A stretch of 64,000 nt of DNA from Betaproteobacteria bacterium MOLA814. GTDB lineage: Bacteria; Pseudomonadota; Gammaproteobacteria; Burkholderiales; Burkholderiaceae_C. Numbering within the stretch: position 1 is the first letter of the stretch; every line of letters begins with the position of its first letter. Below are positions 1 through 8,973 of the stretch, piece after piece. The stretch covers positions 372,001 to 436,000 of the forward strand of contig AYMW01000002.1 of assembly GCA_000496475.1 (NCBI GenBank), given 5' to 3'. The translations under genes and the position numbers were made by a program. The notes under the pieces were generated by a model, which searched no databases, was not told where the DNA came from, and was given only the letters and a program-made list of their open reading frames with translations.

Positions 1-434
1 GCATCAACACTAAAACGCACCGCTGGTGCGACATGACGCAAATCAATAACCTCCTCTCGACTCAGACCAACTGCTTGCGCCAAACGCAACCAAGCCTCAA
101 TGCCACCAGCGTCTTTAACACCAGCCAACTCGAACCCATCGTGATCCAAAATTCGCTGTACCCAGCCACGGCGTACCTCGCCATCTGGACAATTGGACAG
201 CACAGCGGCATCTTTGATTGGGATGGCTATTTGATAATAAAAACGGTTGGCTACCCAGCCTCGAATTTGCGCTGGTGAGGCGTTACCGCCATTGAGCATT
301 TTGTTAAACGGGTGGTGTATGTGATAGGCCTGCCCTTGCTCTCTGAGCTTGGCTTCAAATGTGACGTCATCCCAAGCTGTATCGGTATTGGGCGAGATGG
401 AGCTGGCTTTAATTATTTCTGCACGCATAGTCAT
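1..434 (-). CDS. pqqC: PqqC, pyrroloquinoline-quinone synthase (partial, runs off the left edge)
   Basis: PqqC carries out the final ring closure and eight-electron oxidation of PQQ biosynthesis in the cytoplasm. Only the first ~144 codons are inside the window. The reverse-strand translation has the PqqC N-terminal core: a helix with YHIHHPF, then [19 protein letters not shown], and [13 protein letters not shown]. The start chosen is ATG at 434, whose ATGA overlaps the TGA stop of pqqB by 4 nt, implying translational coupling; a second in-frame ATG lies two codons later. The gene continues the pqqA-pqqB order leftward. pqqD and pqqE would be expected further left, outside the window. Confidence 0.93.
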   Translation of the reverse strand, partial: MTMRAEIIKASSISPNTDTAWDDVTFEAKLREQGQAYHIHHPFNKMLNGGNASPAQIRGWVANRFYYQIAIPIKDAAVLSNCPDGEVRRGWVQRILDHDGFELAGVKDAGGIEAWLRLAQAVGLSREEVIDLRHVAPAVRFSVD

Positions 435-1351
435 AGCTGTATTTCAGTACCATCTTCACACAGCGCTATGCCAGCAGCAGTTAGTTCGGCACGTTCAGGG
501 GAGTCTTCATCAAGAATCGGGTTGCTGTTATTGATATGAATCAACATACGGCGAACACTGGATGGTAGTTTTGCCATGGTCTGAACCATACCGTCAGGGC
601 CAGATTGGGGCAAATGTCCCATACTGCGAGCCGTCTTCTGGCTGAGTCCGAGCGTAATCATTTCGTCATCTGTCCAAAATGTACCGTCAACCATAACGCA
701 ATCAGCGTTGGCCATAGCAGCCATGATAGGTGGGGTAATTTCACCCAAACCAGGTGCATAAAATAAGCTGGACTTGGTAGTTGTATCAGTAATTAACAAG
801 CCAATGTTGTCGCCATCAACTGGCGCCTCTCTGTGCGGCGAGTAAGGGGCTGCTTTGCTATTGAGCGCTATAGCTTGGAGCGAGATCCCTTCTACACCGG
901 GTACATGGAACAGTGCTCCGTCTACAGAAATGCGTTGGCGCTGCACGCCACAAAAATGACTCAAGACACGGAAAATCGGATTACCTTGTAGTAAATCTTG
1001 TTCAACTGGGTCAGTGCACCAAATTGGCATTGGTGTTGGGCGCTCTCGCAGCATGAACAAACCTGTCGTATGGTCTATTTGGCCGTCCATCAGGACCACA
1101 CCGGCAATCGCCGTATCTCGACTGGCACGCCCGGGCTGAAGTATCGGGCTGTTGCGGATTTGCTCCAAGATGTCAGGTGATGCGTTGAACAAAATACCAT
1201 CGGCATCGTTGTCGTTGCGAATAAAAATTGAGGATTGGGTCCGACTTTTAGCACGTACCGTGCCGTTGCGAACGCCAGCACAATTGCGACAATTGCAGTT
1301 CCACTGGGGAAATCCGCCGCCTGCTGCGGCGCCGAGAATAGTAATGCGCAT
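431..1351 (-). CDS. pqqB: PqqB, PQQ biosynthesis metallo-beta-lactamase-fold protein
   Basis: This 306-residue protein is the usual PqqB length. It begins [19 protein letters not shown], the family signature, followed by a Cys-rich NCRNCAGVR segment and [10 protein letters not shown]. PqqB belongs to the metallo-beta-lactamase fold and is thought to hydroxylate the Glu-Tyr intermediate made from PqqA; the fold assignment is family knowledge. The gene lies between pqqA and pqqC, with a 4-nt overlap with pqqC. It is separated from pqqA by 105 nt that carry two hairpins, which could lower its expression relative to pqqA. Confidence 0.95.
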   Translation of the reverse strand: MRITILGAAAGGGFPQWNCNCRNCAGVRNGTVRAKSRTQSSIFIRNDNDADGILFNASPDILEQIRNSPILQPGRASRDTAIAGVVLMDGQIDHTTGLFMLRERPTPMPIWCTDPVEQDLLQGNPIFRVLSHFCGVQRQRISVDGALFHVPGVEGISLQAIALNSKAAPYSPHREAPVDGDNIGLLITDTTTKSSLFYAPGLGEITPPIMAAMANADCVMVDGTFWTDDEMITLGLSQKTARSMGHLPQSGPDGMVQTMAKLPSSVRRMLIHINNSNPILDEDSPERAELTAAGIALCEDGTEIQL

Positions 1352-1366
1352 AGTGTGTGCCTCAAC

Positions 1367-1438
1367 AGCCGAAGCTGCTATCGGCTAAAAGGTTGGGCCA
1401 TGAAGAAGAGCGGCGCCTGAGCTTTCGCACAGACGCCG
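1367..1438 (-). terminator. Hairpin attenuator between pqqA and pqqB
   Basis: Reading the minus strand, 1438-1411 forms a 9-bp stem (one G-U pair) CGGCGTCTG/CAGGCGCCG, then a U-U mismatch and a GC-closed GAAA tetraloop. A second stem, AGCCGA/TCGGCT with an 8-nt loop, lies at 1386-1367. The first hairpin starts 19 nt after the pqqA stop and is followed by CTCTTCTTC rather than a pure U-tract. It is best read as a partial terminator or mRNA-stabilising element that lets pqqA be made in excess of pqqBC, a known feature of pqq operons. Confidence 0.6.
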
Positions 1439-1456
1439 TTGGTCATACTTAAAAAA

Positions 1457-1531
1457 TCAGCGCGCAGAAACGTACAAGTTAATCTCAAAACCGAAGCGGA
1501 AATTAATTGCTGATGGAGTTTGCCATGTCAT
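1457..1531 (-). CDS. pqqA: PqqA, PQQ precursor peptide
   Basis: This is a 24-codon gene with translation MTWQTPSAINFRFGFEIN followed by LYVSAR. It carries the diagnostic E-x-x-x-Y motif (Glu16, Tyr20); the side chains of these two residues are cross-linked by PqqE/PqqD and become the PQQ skeleton. Length and the FRFGFEINLY core match the family. A good ribosome-binding site (AAGGA) lies 7 nt upstream of the ATG. It heads the leftward pqqABC operon. It is easily missed by gene callers because of its size. Confidence 0.95.
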   Translation of the reverse strand: MTWQTPSAINFRFGFEINLYVSAR

Positions 1532-1835
1532 AAACTTCGTCCTTAAAAAAAGGTATCGTCACACCGATTGATGCCAACGGGGATTTTTTTGTCCCAAGCT
1601 CATGTTGGCTTATTGGTGCACGCATGTGGCTAGTGAAAACCCGAAGAATTTGACAATCAGTTTCATATTTCTCAAGTTGATACAAAGCTGTCGGATGATT
1701 GCAGTACTTACCCTAGTCCTGAAGGCCCACACAATCGCTGTGCCAAAATAACAGTCAAGCCCGCACAACACACCAGCTATTGCATCAGTGAGCCAATGTA
1801 ACGATAGCTGCTGCCAATGTGCACTACCATTTGGC
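1532..1835. other. Intergenic promoter region between pqqA and the divergent peptidase gene
   Basis: About 300 nt without a credible gene. On the minus strand, just before the pqqA Shine-Dalgarno, there is an A/T-rich stretch with CCTTTTTTTAAGG, and further up a GGGA-A7-TCCC hairpin. On the plus strand TTGACA at about 1650 could serve as a -35 element for the peptidase gene. No experimentally known operator is recognised. Confidence 0.3.
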
Positions 1836-2750
1836 ATGCGTACACCACAAACAAACGATGCACCAAAGCCTTATTTTCATCAAAATAGGCCACCGTTCAA
1901 TACGTTTAAATTAACAACTGAAAGCATGCACAGCGTCCATGTAGAGGAGTGGGGTAATCCACATGGCATTCCACTGGCATTGCTGCATGGCGGCCCAGGG
2001 TCTGGCTCATCCACATTGCTTCGACAACTCATTAACCCCGATATTTTTCGAGTCATCAGTGTGGACCAACGCGGTTCAGGAATGAGTACACCAAGGGGCG
2101 GCATACAACTCAACACAACGGCACACCTGGTCGCAGACATGCGGCTTATAAAAAGACAGCTGGGTATCGACCGATGGTTTCTTGTTGGCGGGTCATGGGG
2201 ATCTACGCTGGCATTGGCAGTCGCACTTGATAACCCCACGGGTATTTCAGGCATGCTGTTGCGCGCCATTTTTTTAGCTAGGTCACACGAAATCGCTGCT
2301 TTTTTTAAAGATGCGCCGCCGCTGCTTGTCAACAATTGGGAACAACTGCCAGAACTGAATCAACCACAAGCGCATGCTGTTGCTGCGGCATGGTTCAGCT
2401 GGGAAGCACAGAAAAATAGCGGGGAGACACCCTCGAAATCACTAGCAGGTACAGCGTTATTGACCATGCACGACCGCTACCGGATACAGAGCCACTACTT
2501 GCGCAACAGTTGCTGGCTGCGAGAAGCCCCATTGTTGCAACACGCAGCACAACTCAACATTCCAAACATCAGGCTGATACACGGCGCTGAAGACCGTGTT
2601 TGCGCGGTACAGAGCGCTATCGATTTGGCAAAAAAATTACCCAACAGCACCCTTGAAGTAGTCCCCCAAGCCGGTCACGACCCTACACATCCAAGAATGC
2701 TCGAGGCAATGGCAAAAGCATTTGAAGCTGTAGCCCGAGAAATGGCATAG
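1836..2750 (+). CDS. Prolyl aminopeptidase (proline iminopeptidase), alpha/beta hydrolase, peptidase family S33
   Basis: A protein of about 304 residues from the chosen ATG at 1836; an in-frame ATG at 1788 would add 16 Cys-rich residues with no support. The oxyanion segment HGGPGSGSS, DQRGSGMS and the nucleophile elbow GGSWGST are the hallmarks of S33 prolyl aminopeptidases, with Asp of EDR and His of AGHDP completing the triad. It would release N-terminal proline from peptides in the cytoplasm. It is transcribed away from pqqA and converges with the ABC permease gene. A link to PQQ precursor processing is possible but only suggested by position. Confidence 0.85.
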   Translation: MRTPQTNDAPKPYFHQNRPPFNTFKLTTESMHSVHVEEWGNPHGIPLALLHGGPGSGSSTLLRQLINPDIFRVISVDQRGSGMSTPRGGIQLNTTAHLVADMRLIKRQLGIDRWFLVGGSWGSTLALAVALDNPTGISGMLLRAIFLARSHEIAAFFKDAPPLLVNNWEQLPELNQPQAHAVAAAWFSWEAQKNSGETPSKSLAGTALLTMHDRYRIQSHYLRNSCWLREAPLLQHAAQLNIPNIRLIHGAEDRVCAVQSAIDLAKKLPNSTLEVVPQAGHDPTHPRMLEAMAKAFEAVAREMA

Positions 2751-2810
2751 GCATCACTTGCGTTTGATAAAGCAGTGCAAAGCCAGCGCAACGTTGTCAC
2801 AAACGCCAAG

Positions 2811-3668
2811 TTAATGATGCTTGGCCCATCCCCGCTGCGGGTCATACCCACCCAAAGCAATTAAGTAACACAACAATGTGCCACACACCATTGTGGCAAT
2901 GCCAAGGCTATGTAACTGACCGTACAGTGCAAACCGAATCGCTTCAACCACGTAGGTAAATGGGTTGAATTGTGCCAACAAGTGTAGCCAATAGCTTCCA
3001 GATTCTTCTAGCTTCCACAATGGGTACAAAGCAGGGCTGATAAAAAACATGGGGAAAATCACAAAATTCATCGCTCCAGCAAAATTTTCCATTTGACGCA
3101 CATATACAGACAAGAGCAGACCCACAGCGGCCAACAGCACGCAGGCCAGAGCCATCACAGGCAATGCCAATAAGATATGCCCCCACGTAAAATAAACACC
3201 AAACAGCCACGCGATACCAATAAACACAACCATCTGCAACAGCGACAAGCTGGCACCAGCCAGCAGCTTGAAGAGCAACAACCACCCACGAGCCAAAGGC
3301 GCTGTTAATAAATGTCTCATCACACCCATCTCACGGTCGTACACCAATGACAGTGAAGACTGCATACCGTTGAACAGTGCGATCATCCCCAACAAGCCTG
3401 GGACCATATACACCTTGTACTCAATGTAGGTGTCGTAAGGCGGAATAATCGCTATACCAAATACATTGTGAAAGCCAGCGGCAAACACCACAAACCACAA
3501 CAGCGGTCTCACCAACGCAGACGCTAACCGTGTTGGTTGACGCATAAATTTAAATATTTCGCGCCCTACCACAGCCGTTAAGGCACGCCACCTGTGCAGC
3601 CACGGGTTCACTCGCTGTCGTGGCTTGGACATGGGCTGCGCATGGTTACTGGTTTTTAAAACTTGCAT
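2811..3668 (-). CDS. ABC-2 type permease of a PQQ-alcohol-oxidation associated (PedC-like) ABC system
   Basis: A 285-residue membrane protein with about six hydrophobic segments (the first around residues 50-70) and a typical ABC-2 permease layout. The most specific clue is its neighbourhood: PedC-like permeases occur with a binding protein, a beta-propeller and an ATPase next to PQQ alcohol dehydrogenases, as here. Its start overlaps the end of the binding-protein gene by 13 nt, so it is the last gene of a leftward three-gene operon. The transported compound is unknown; export or an alcohol-linked role has been proposed for such systems. Confidence 0.85.
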   Translation of the reverse strand: MQVLKTSNHAQPMSKPRQRVNPWLHRWRALTAVVGREIFKFMRQPTRLASALVRPLLWFVVFAAGFHNVFGIAIIPPYDTYIEYKVYMVPGLLGMIALFNGMQSSLSLVYDREMGVMRHLLTAPLARGWLLLFKLLAGASLSLLQMVVFIGIAWLFGVYFTWGHILLALPVMALACVLLAAVGLLLSVYVRQMENFAGAMNFVIFPMFFISPALYPLWKLEESGSYWLHLLAQFNPFTYVVEAIRFALYGQLHSLGIATMVCGTLLCYLIALGGYDPQRGWAKHH

Positions 3669-4900
3669 GTTGTCTCGCGTTGGTCGACGCCTAAGGTATC
3701 TAGAACCTCAGTCGGATGAAGCACACCATCTGCCGGCGCAGTAGCAATGACACCGTCACCGTGAGCCAATAAAACTGGCTGGCGTAACTGCCCATCCCAA
3801 GACCGATAGCTCAAAGCTGGTCCTTTGTAGCCATCAACAGACACGGTTGATCTCAAGGCATTGGCTTGCACAATTAAATCACCTGTCGGCTCAGCCAACA
3901 ACACGGCGGCTACAGAGCGGATGGCAACCCAAGCCGCCCAATCTTGTCCAACCATGTCGCGGTTGTTATTTTGTTTAAACCGGCGAGATAACTGCGGGCC
4001 TCCGTTGCGAGGCCATTGGGCATGCCAGGCCAATGCCACCAAACCGTTGGAGCCGACCACAGGACGAGGACGTTGCGTTGCATAAGGGAGACTGCGTGCA
4101 AACTCGCCATGCGAATCCCACACCACCACAATGTCATGGTTACGGTCATTGGTTAGGAGCTTGATATTCCCAAGCGCACGCTCTCGTGGATCGCCAGACA
4201 GCTTGAACAACTTCTCATCAACAGCACTCAAACCGTAACGCTTGCTAGCCCGCTGCCAAGCTTGGCTTAACAACTGATCTTGTGCCAGCGGGCCTGTTAA
4301 GCCTAAATAGTTGCGCCAGTTTCGAGCCGCTACATACTGCGCCAGCCCATCGGCAAACATACGCGCACTCGGATACGTATGAAATAGCGTAGGCGAACAA
4401 CTTGCTGCTCGTAAGGCATCTAGGTCACTGCTGACATTCCACATGAGAGCCTGACCAGCGTAACGTGCACTGACCTGCGCAATGACTTGTGGTGGCAGAT
4501 CCAACAGCCAGTAACGCACGCCGGCACTCACCAGCTTGTCCAGGGCTTGGTTAAGTACTTGTTGAGAACTCAGATGAACGTCTTCAATGGCCAACGAAAA
4601 GCCACCAAACGACAACGCCATGCCTACATCACTCGCACCCAAACGTGCCGCACCTATCAAACGACCAGCAGGTTGGCCGGGGTAGTGACGCTCCATGACA
4701 CGCCTGTCAAAGCGCACATCATCTTGCAATGAAATAACCGCCACAGGAATCTGGCGCACCACTTTTTTTGCCCACACCGAACCCATAGGTAGCCACAGTA
4801 AAGCCACAGCCACACAAAAGCCACACAGCAACCTAAGCCCTATGCGAAATGGCTGCATGAAGGTTAGTGCGGAGCAGTTAGAAATGACAGACCGACTCAC
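3656..4900 (-). CDS. ABC transporter substrate-binding protein of the PQQ-alcohol dehydrogenase system
   Basis: A 414-residue protein with a long N-terminal region ending in a hydrophobic signal segment (about residues 18-44, cleavage near VWA-KK), followed by a periplasmic type-I binding fold like branched-chain amino-acid receptors. It resembles the subfamily found beside PQQ alcohol dehydrogenases. The first ATG overlaps the stop of the propeller gene by 4 nt (ATGA), and its end overlaps the permease start, so the three genes are translationally coupled. A receptor coupled to an ABC-2 (usually exporter) permease is odd and marks this family. Confidence 0.82.
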   Translation of the reverse strand: MSRSVISNCSALTFMQPFRIGLRLLCGFCVAVALLWLPMGSVWAKKVVRQIPVAVISLQDDVRFDRRVMERHYPGQPAGRLIGAARLGASDVGMALSFGGFSLAIEDVHLSSQQVLNQALDKLVSAGVRYWLLDLPPQVIAQVSARYAGQALMWNVSSDLDALRAASCSPTLFHTYPSARMFADGLAQYVAARNWRNYLGLTGPLAQDQLLSQAWQRASKRYGLSAVDEKLFKLSGDPRERALGNIKLLTNDRNHDIVVVWDSHGEFARSLPYATQRPRPVVGSNGLVALAWHAQWPRNGGPQLSRRFKQNNNRDMVGQDWAAWVAIRSVAAVLLAEPTGDLIVQANALRSTVSVDGYKGPALSYRSWDGQLRQPVLLAHGDGVIATAPADGVLHPTEVLDTLGVDQRETTCKF

Positions 4901-5874
4901 GGTGATAAGACAACCGTGTGCGGCACACGACCGGCGGGGACAGTTCGTATCGCTTTTGAGGTCACAGCATCGATAATTGTCATATCGTCAGATAGCCCGT
5001 TGGTCACATACAAACGCTTTTCATCTGGCGACAAAGTAAGACCCCATGAACGTTGTCCCGCTAAAATTAGATCAGTAATGGTCTTTCTAGCCACATCAAT
5101 GCGTGCAATGCGATTGGCACGACCTAACGCAACCCACGCAACAGTGCCCGCGCTGTTCATAACAACACCAACAGGTGTAATGTCTGTGGCGCGCAGACCC
5201 TTCACGCGCAAGCCAATCGTGTGCGACACCTGTGCTGTAGCTAGATGAATGACGCTGATGCTTGCGCCTAGCTCGTTGGTCACCCACAAGCTTTTACCGT
5301 CTGGGGTCAGTACGCCACGACGCGGACGTTTTCCAACGGGTATATACGATACTTGTTTGCGTGACGTGACATCAATTACGTGCACTGCATTGGATACCTC
5401 TGAGGTGACGTAGGCTGTTGAACCATCTTGGCTTAACAACACGCCTTCTGGCTCTGCGCCCGTTGCGACTCTAAATAAAGGCTTTTTAGAAACTAGGTTG
5501 TAGGCAATAAGCGCAGACTCATCCTCAATTGACGCATAAGCAATCAGGCCGTCGTTTGATAACGCAAAGATCTCAGGGCTCTCACCAACAGGAACTTCTC
5601 CGACCATTTTCCGCTGTGCCACATCGATAATCCCTATCGCGTCACTGTTGCCACAAGCAACATATAAACGCGTGTAATTTGGTGAAAAAGCCAAATGCCT
5701 AGGACGACGACACGTCGGAATTACTGCTTCTTGCTGACCCTCAACGCTGAAGACAATCACGTTGTTGTCGTTTTCGCTGCTGACCCAGACGTTGCCAGCA
5801 TCAGCAGCACCAGCCAACATCAAGGCTGCCGCACACACACTATGTAATAAAAGACTTTTCAATTGAATTTTCAT
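4897..5874 (-). CDS. Secreted YVTN-type beta-propeller protein associated with PQQ-dependent catabolism
   Basis: About 325 residues from ATG 5874, chosen because MKIQLKSLLLHS starts a clean signal peptide (cleavage near ADA-GN); upstream in-frame codons would bury it. Repeated blades carry the YVTN-like pattern (TRLYVACGNSDAIGIID, STAYVTSEVSNAVHVID, KRLYVTNGLSDDMTIID). It is the first gene of the operon propeller - binding protein - permease and is divergent from the ATPase. Propellers of this type accompany PQQ alcohol dehydrogenases. A periplasmic scaffold or sensor role is inferred; the biochemical function is not known. Confidence 0.85.
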   Translation of the reverse strand: MKIQLKSLLLHSVCAAALMLAGAADAGNVWVSSENDNNVIVFSVEGQQEAVIPTCRRPRHLAFSPNYTRLYVACGNSDAIGIIDVAQRKMVGEVPVGESPEIFALSNDGLIAYASIEDESALIAYNLVSKKPLFRVATGAEPEGVLLSQDGSTAYVTSEVSNAVHVIDVTSRKQVSYIPVGKRPRRGVLTPDGKSLWVTNELGASISVIHLATAQVSHTIGLRVKGLRATDITPVGVVMNSAGTVAWVALGRANRIARIDVARKTITDLILAGQRSWGLTLSPDEKRLYVTNGLSDDMTIIDAVTSKAIRTVPAGRVPHTVVLSP

Positions 5875-5952
5875 AAAAAAAATTTGCAGCAATGCGACTT
5901 TATCCAAACTAAAAAAAGAGACCTCTATTAAGAAATTTATACCATGCCATGT

Positions 5953-5987
5953 CACTTGAGCGCTAGCACCAATAGCACTTAAGCGCT
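5953..5987. promoter_or_regulatory. Tandem 12-bp direct repeats in the divergent Ped-type ABC promoter
   Basis: CACTTGAGCGCT (5953-5964) and CACTTAAGCGCT (5976-5987) differ at one base and start 23 bp apart, about two helical turns. Each contains the palindrome AGCGCT. They sit between the divergent propeller operon (start 5874) and the ATPase gene (start 6000), so a regulator bound here could control both. The binding protein is unknown; the GAF-Fis regulator nearby is the obvious candidate. Confidence 0.5.
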
Positions 5988-5999
5988 GATTACTTCATA

Positions 6000-6770
6000 A
6001 TGGACCTCATGAAAAACGTGGTGCTGAGTGCTGTCAACCTTCACAAATCTTATGCTGGGACATTGGCACTGAAAGATGTGAGCATCGAATTGCGCGAAGG
6101 TGAGTTTGTTGCCTTACTCGGTCCAAACGGTGCTGGCAAGTCAACACTCATGCAAATACTAACGGGACTGTTTAGCGCTGACGCAGGCGAGGTAACGGTA
6201 CTGGGCTACGACCTTAGAAAAAATGCGGCCAGCGCGCTTGCAGAAATTGGGGTTGTTTTGCAGCAGCCCTCCTTAGACATCGCTCTTAGCGTAAACGCTA
6301 ACCTGATGTTCCATGCCAGGCTTCACGGATTAGACCGTGCCGATGCACAACAACGCATCAACGATGGCCTTGTTGACATAGGCTTACAAGACGCGGCGCA
6401 GAGCGTTGTGAGATCTCTATCAGGAGGGAACAGGCGAAAAGTAGAATTGTTGCGTGCCATGCTGCACCGACCGAGCCTTTTACTGATGGACGAAGCCAGT
6501 GTTGGCCTAGACATCGTGTCACGACAACAGCTGCTGCTAACCGTTCAACGGTTGCAACAACGCGATGGCGTGGCAGTTTTATGGACCACCCACTTGGCAG
6601 AAGAGATACCGTTTGCAAATCGGGTTATCATTTTGCGCGACGGTCTGAAGCGCTTTGATGACTCACTTCGCATGTTGTATGCACAAACTGCACAAACTGA
6701 ACCTGAAGCTGCGTTCTTACACATCCTAGACAACGCAACGCCTTGCACAAGCAAGACAGACTTTCAATAA
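6000..6770 (+). CDS. ABC transporter ATP-binding protein of the PQQ-alcohol dehydrogenase system
   Basis: A 256-residue ATPase with Walker A GPNGAGKST, signature motif LSGGNRRKVELLRAM, Walker B LLLMDEASVGLD and switch histidine in WTTHL. It energises the ABC-2 permease encoded on the opposite strand. The layout (ATPase divergent from propeller, binding protein and permease) keeps the system together while splitting it into two transcripts that share one intergenic region. ATG 6009 is an alternative start; neither has a strong Shine-Dalgarno. Confidence 0.9.
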   Translation: MDLMKNVVLSAVNLHKSYAGTLALKDVSIELREGEFVALLGPNGAGKSTLMQILTGLFSADAGEVTVLGYDLRKNAASALAEIGVVLQQPSLDIALSVNANLMFHARLHGLDRADAQQRINDGLVDIGLQDAAQSVVRSLSGGNRRKVELLRAMLHRPSLLLMDEASVGLDIVSRQQLLLTVQRLQQRDGVAVLWTTHLAEEIPFANRVIILRDGLKRFDDSLRMLYAQTAQTEPEAAFLHILDNATPCTSKTDFQ

Positions 6771-6833
6771 ATCAGTAGCTCCGTCCATTCAGTAACAACA
6801 GGTTACCAACTGTGCGCAATCGCGGCTGATAAT

Positions 6834-7994
6834 CTAACTCAATTTTCTGTATAAAGTCGCTCTGCTCACGCCTAGGCGTTTGGCTGCTACAGCAACATTA
6901 CCTTTGGCCTCTGCCACTGCTTGTTTGATCATGACCGCCTCCATATCCCTGAGGCGCGGCTGCTTGACGCCACCGGAAGAACTTGCAACTGGACTAAAAT
7001 GAGGCCGTTGTCCTGCTCGAAAAGCAGTCACACACAATTGCATGCCACACCATGTTGCGATATTGGTTCGATTGTCAAAACGACTGCTCAAATCAAACAA
7101 GGTGTCCGACGATTCGGCAAACAAGTCATTTGCATGAATACGTTCACCCCTAGGGGTCTGTGCAATCATTTTCCAAGCGCTTGAGTTAGCGCCCATCACA
7201 TAACCATCGTGATCCAATGCAACCAAACCATCAGCATCGCCTCCGGGCATTTGACCAGGCCATGTCAGATGGAGTAGCAAAGCGTGCGGGCAATTGATGG
7301 TCATTGTGTTTTCAATGCGCTGCACATAATGAGCCACCATATGTTTCAACCCGGCTCGCTCTGGTATCTCAATACCCGTCAGGTTTAACATGCCCACGCA
7401 CAGACCATGGGGACCAATGATTGGCGCACCCGCGCAGCTCAACACGCTAAAAACATCAAAAAAGTGTTCGCTGCCATGCACCCAAACAGGCTGCATTTCA
7501 GCTAGCGCGCCAGAAATAGCGCTGGTACCCGCAACGTTTTTAGAAAGATCTACGCCAACACGAGCAATCGTTTGCGCGCGTTTATCGTGGCTAATGGCCT
7601 CCCCGCCCACTTCAACGGCAACACCTTTGTGATCTGTGAGAACAACAAAATATCTAGCGTCTCCTACCGCCACTGATAGGTCGCGCATGGCTGGACGAGC
7701 TGCACTTATAAGCTGATGCGATTGCTCAGTAACAGCAATAACTTGACTGTGGGAAAGAGGCTCGAGTTCAACAACATCGTTGGGTCGCATACCAATGTCA
7801 GAACACTGCTTCCAAGAGCGCGTCAGCCATGGGTCAATGTCTGTTGGCACATAAAGGCGCCCGTCAATAACCAGCTCTCTTGCATGGGCGATCAACTGTG
7901 AGCGATTGTGGGTCGTGCTGAGGCTGTGCATAGCAATTAGTTGTCTCGATTTACGAATACCTGCTGAGTCAAAAAATTTATCATAATTTGGCAC
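6834..7994 (-). CDS. GAF-domain transcriptional regulator with Fis-type HTH, lacking the sigma-54 AAA+ domain
   Basis: A 386-residue protein. The N-terminal ~230 residues resemble the AcoR-type sensory region (WTRSW-like PWLTRSWKQC, then GAF with VGVDLSKNVAGTSAISGAL and CAGAPIIGPHG), a PAS-like region follows, and the C-terminus is a Fis-type helix-turn-helix (AVAAKRLGVSRATLYRKLS). AcoR homologues carry a central AAA+ ATPase of about 240 residues that contacts sigma-54; no Walker motifs are present here and the length leaves no room. It follows the dehydrogenase operon in the same direction with a 46-nt gap, so it probably regulates alcohol oxidation genes. Confidence 0.82.
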   Translation of the reverse strand: MPNYDKFFDSAGIRKSRQLIAMHSLSTTHNRSQLIAHARELVIDGRLYVPTDIDPWLTRSWKQCSDIGMRPNDVVELEPLSHSQVIAVTEQSHQLISAARPAMRDLSVAVGDARYFVVLTDHKGVAVEVGGEAISHDKRAQTIARVGVDLSKNVAGTSAISGALAEMQPVWVHGSEHFFDVFSVLSCAGAPIIGPHGLCVGMLNLTGIEIPERAGLKHMVAHYVQRIENTMTINCPHALLLHLTWPGQMPGGDADGLVALDHDGYVMGANSSAWKMIAQTPRGERIHANDLFAESSDTLFDLSSRFDNRTNIATWCGMQLCVTAFRAGQRPHFSPVASSSGGVKQPRLRDMEAVMIKQAVAEAKGNVAVAAKRLGVSRATLYRKLS

Positions 7995-8040
7995 AGCAGG
8001 TCAAGATCGAAACCGCCTACGAGTCACAAACCAACTGAGC

Positions 8041-8973
8041 CTAACTGCCGGTGCGCAACAGTTGCATCATTGTGGGTCCTTGACTGACATGCGGCTGTAC
8101 TGGAGGCAACCAAGACACGTTGGTATCGCTTGCCCACTTTGCCATACTGCCATCAAGAATGGCTTTTGCTATCACATCAGAGACTGCACGCAACAAAGGC
8201 TTATTTGTTGTGAGCCCAACAAAGCCTAAATTCATGCGCATAGGATGAACATAGCCCGTGCTTTTAACCATGCTGTTTGGCTTGTCAATTCGCCATAAAT
8301 CTAGCTTGCTAAGGCTCACCAACATGGTGTCCACGGTACCGTCGTCAATCATTTCAAGTGCATTGTCATCACGAGACAACTGTTTCACCCGAGCTTGCCA
8401 CATACGGTTATTAAAAAGGACTGTGGCGGCACCCGCAACTGTGCCAGCCAAAGCGCCTATTCGCGCATCGCCCAGATTGGCCAACGTGATTGAGCCAAAA
8501 GCGGGGTCCTTGACTGCCAAGGCCATGCCGACTGCGTGGTATGGCGCGCTCGGAATTAATGTGCCCAACTTAATCCAAGGACGTTGCTTGTAAGACTTTG
8601 CACCGGGATACTCTGCAGTACGCGCAACATCACGACCCGGTGGACCAAGGTCTTGCTGGAGCATAGGAAAGCCGCTGGCAATGTGACACACGCCAGAGCT
8701 CAACATGGCATTGACCTCTTGCGACAAGTTGCTGTCGTCCTCTAACTCTGATTCAAAAGGAATAATTTCTAGCGGACGTTGCAGCTGGGCCGCAATGGCT
8801 TTTGCAATTTCCACATCAAAGCCCGAAACGTTGGGTGCTTTCCAAGGTTTAGATGAAAAGGGGGCATTGTTTTCAGCCATGCAGACACGCAGGGGTGACG
8901 AATCACCTGCGGCCCAAGCTGAAGGCAATGCAAAAAAGGCAGCCATTCCGACTGCCATTAAAGTTAAACGCAT
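8041..8973 (-). CDS. Periplasmic MoxJ/XoxJ-like solute-binding protein of the PQQ dehydrogenase operon
   Basis: A 310-residue protein with a signal peptide (MRLTLMAVGMAAFFALPSA, cleavage near AWA-AG) followed by a class 3 periplasmic binding fold (LRVCMAENNAPFSS, GFDVEIAKAIAAQL). Homologues downstream of PQQ methanol or alcohol dehydrogenases (MoxJ/XoxJ family) are thought to help activate the dehydrogenase rather than to feed a transporter. The ATG directly abuts the stop of the cytochrome gene, giving the order dehydrogenase - cytochrome c - MoxJ-like, the classic set. It could instead bind a free solute. Confidence 0.85.
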   Translation of the reverse strand: MRLTLMAVGMAAFFALPSAWAAGDSSPLRVCMAENNAPFSSKPWKAPNVSGFDVEIAKAIAAQLQRPLEIIPFESELEDDSNLSQEVNAMLSSGVCHIASGFPMLQQDLGPPGRDVARTAEYPGAKSYKQRPWIKLGTLIPSAPYHAVGMALAVKDPAFGSITLANLGDARIGALAGTVAGAATVLFNNRMWQARVKQLSRDDNALEMIDDGTVDTMLVSLSKLDLWRIDKPNSMVKSTGYVHPMRMNLGFVGLTTNKPLLRAVSDVIAKAILDGSMAKWASDTNVSWLPPVQPHVSQGPTMMQLLRTGS

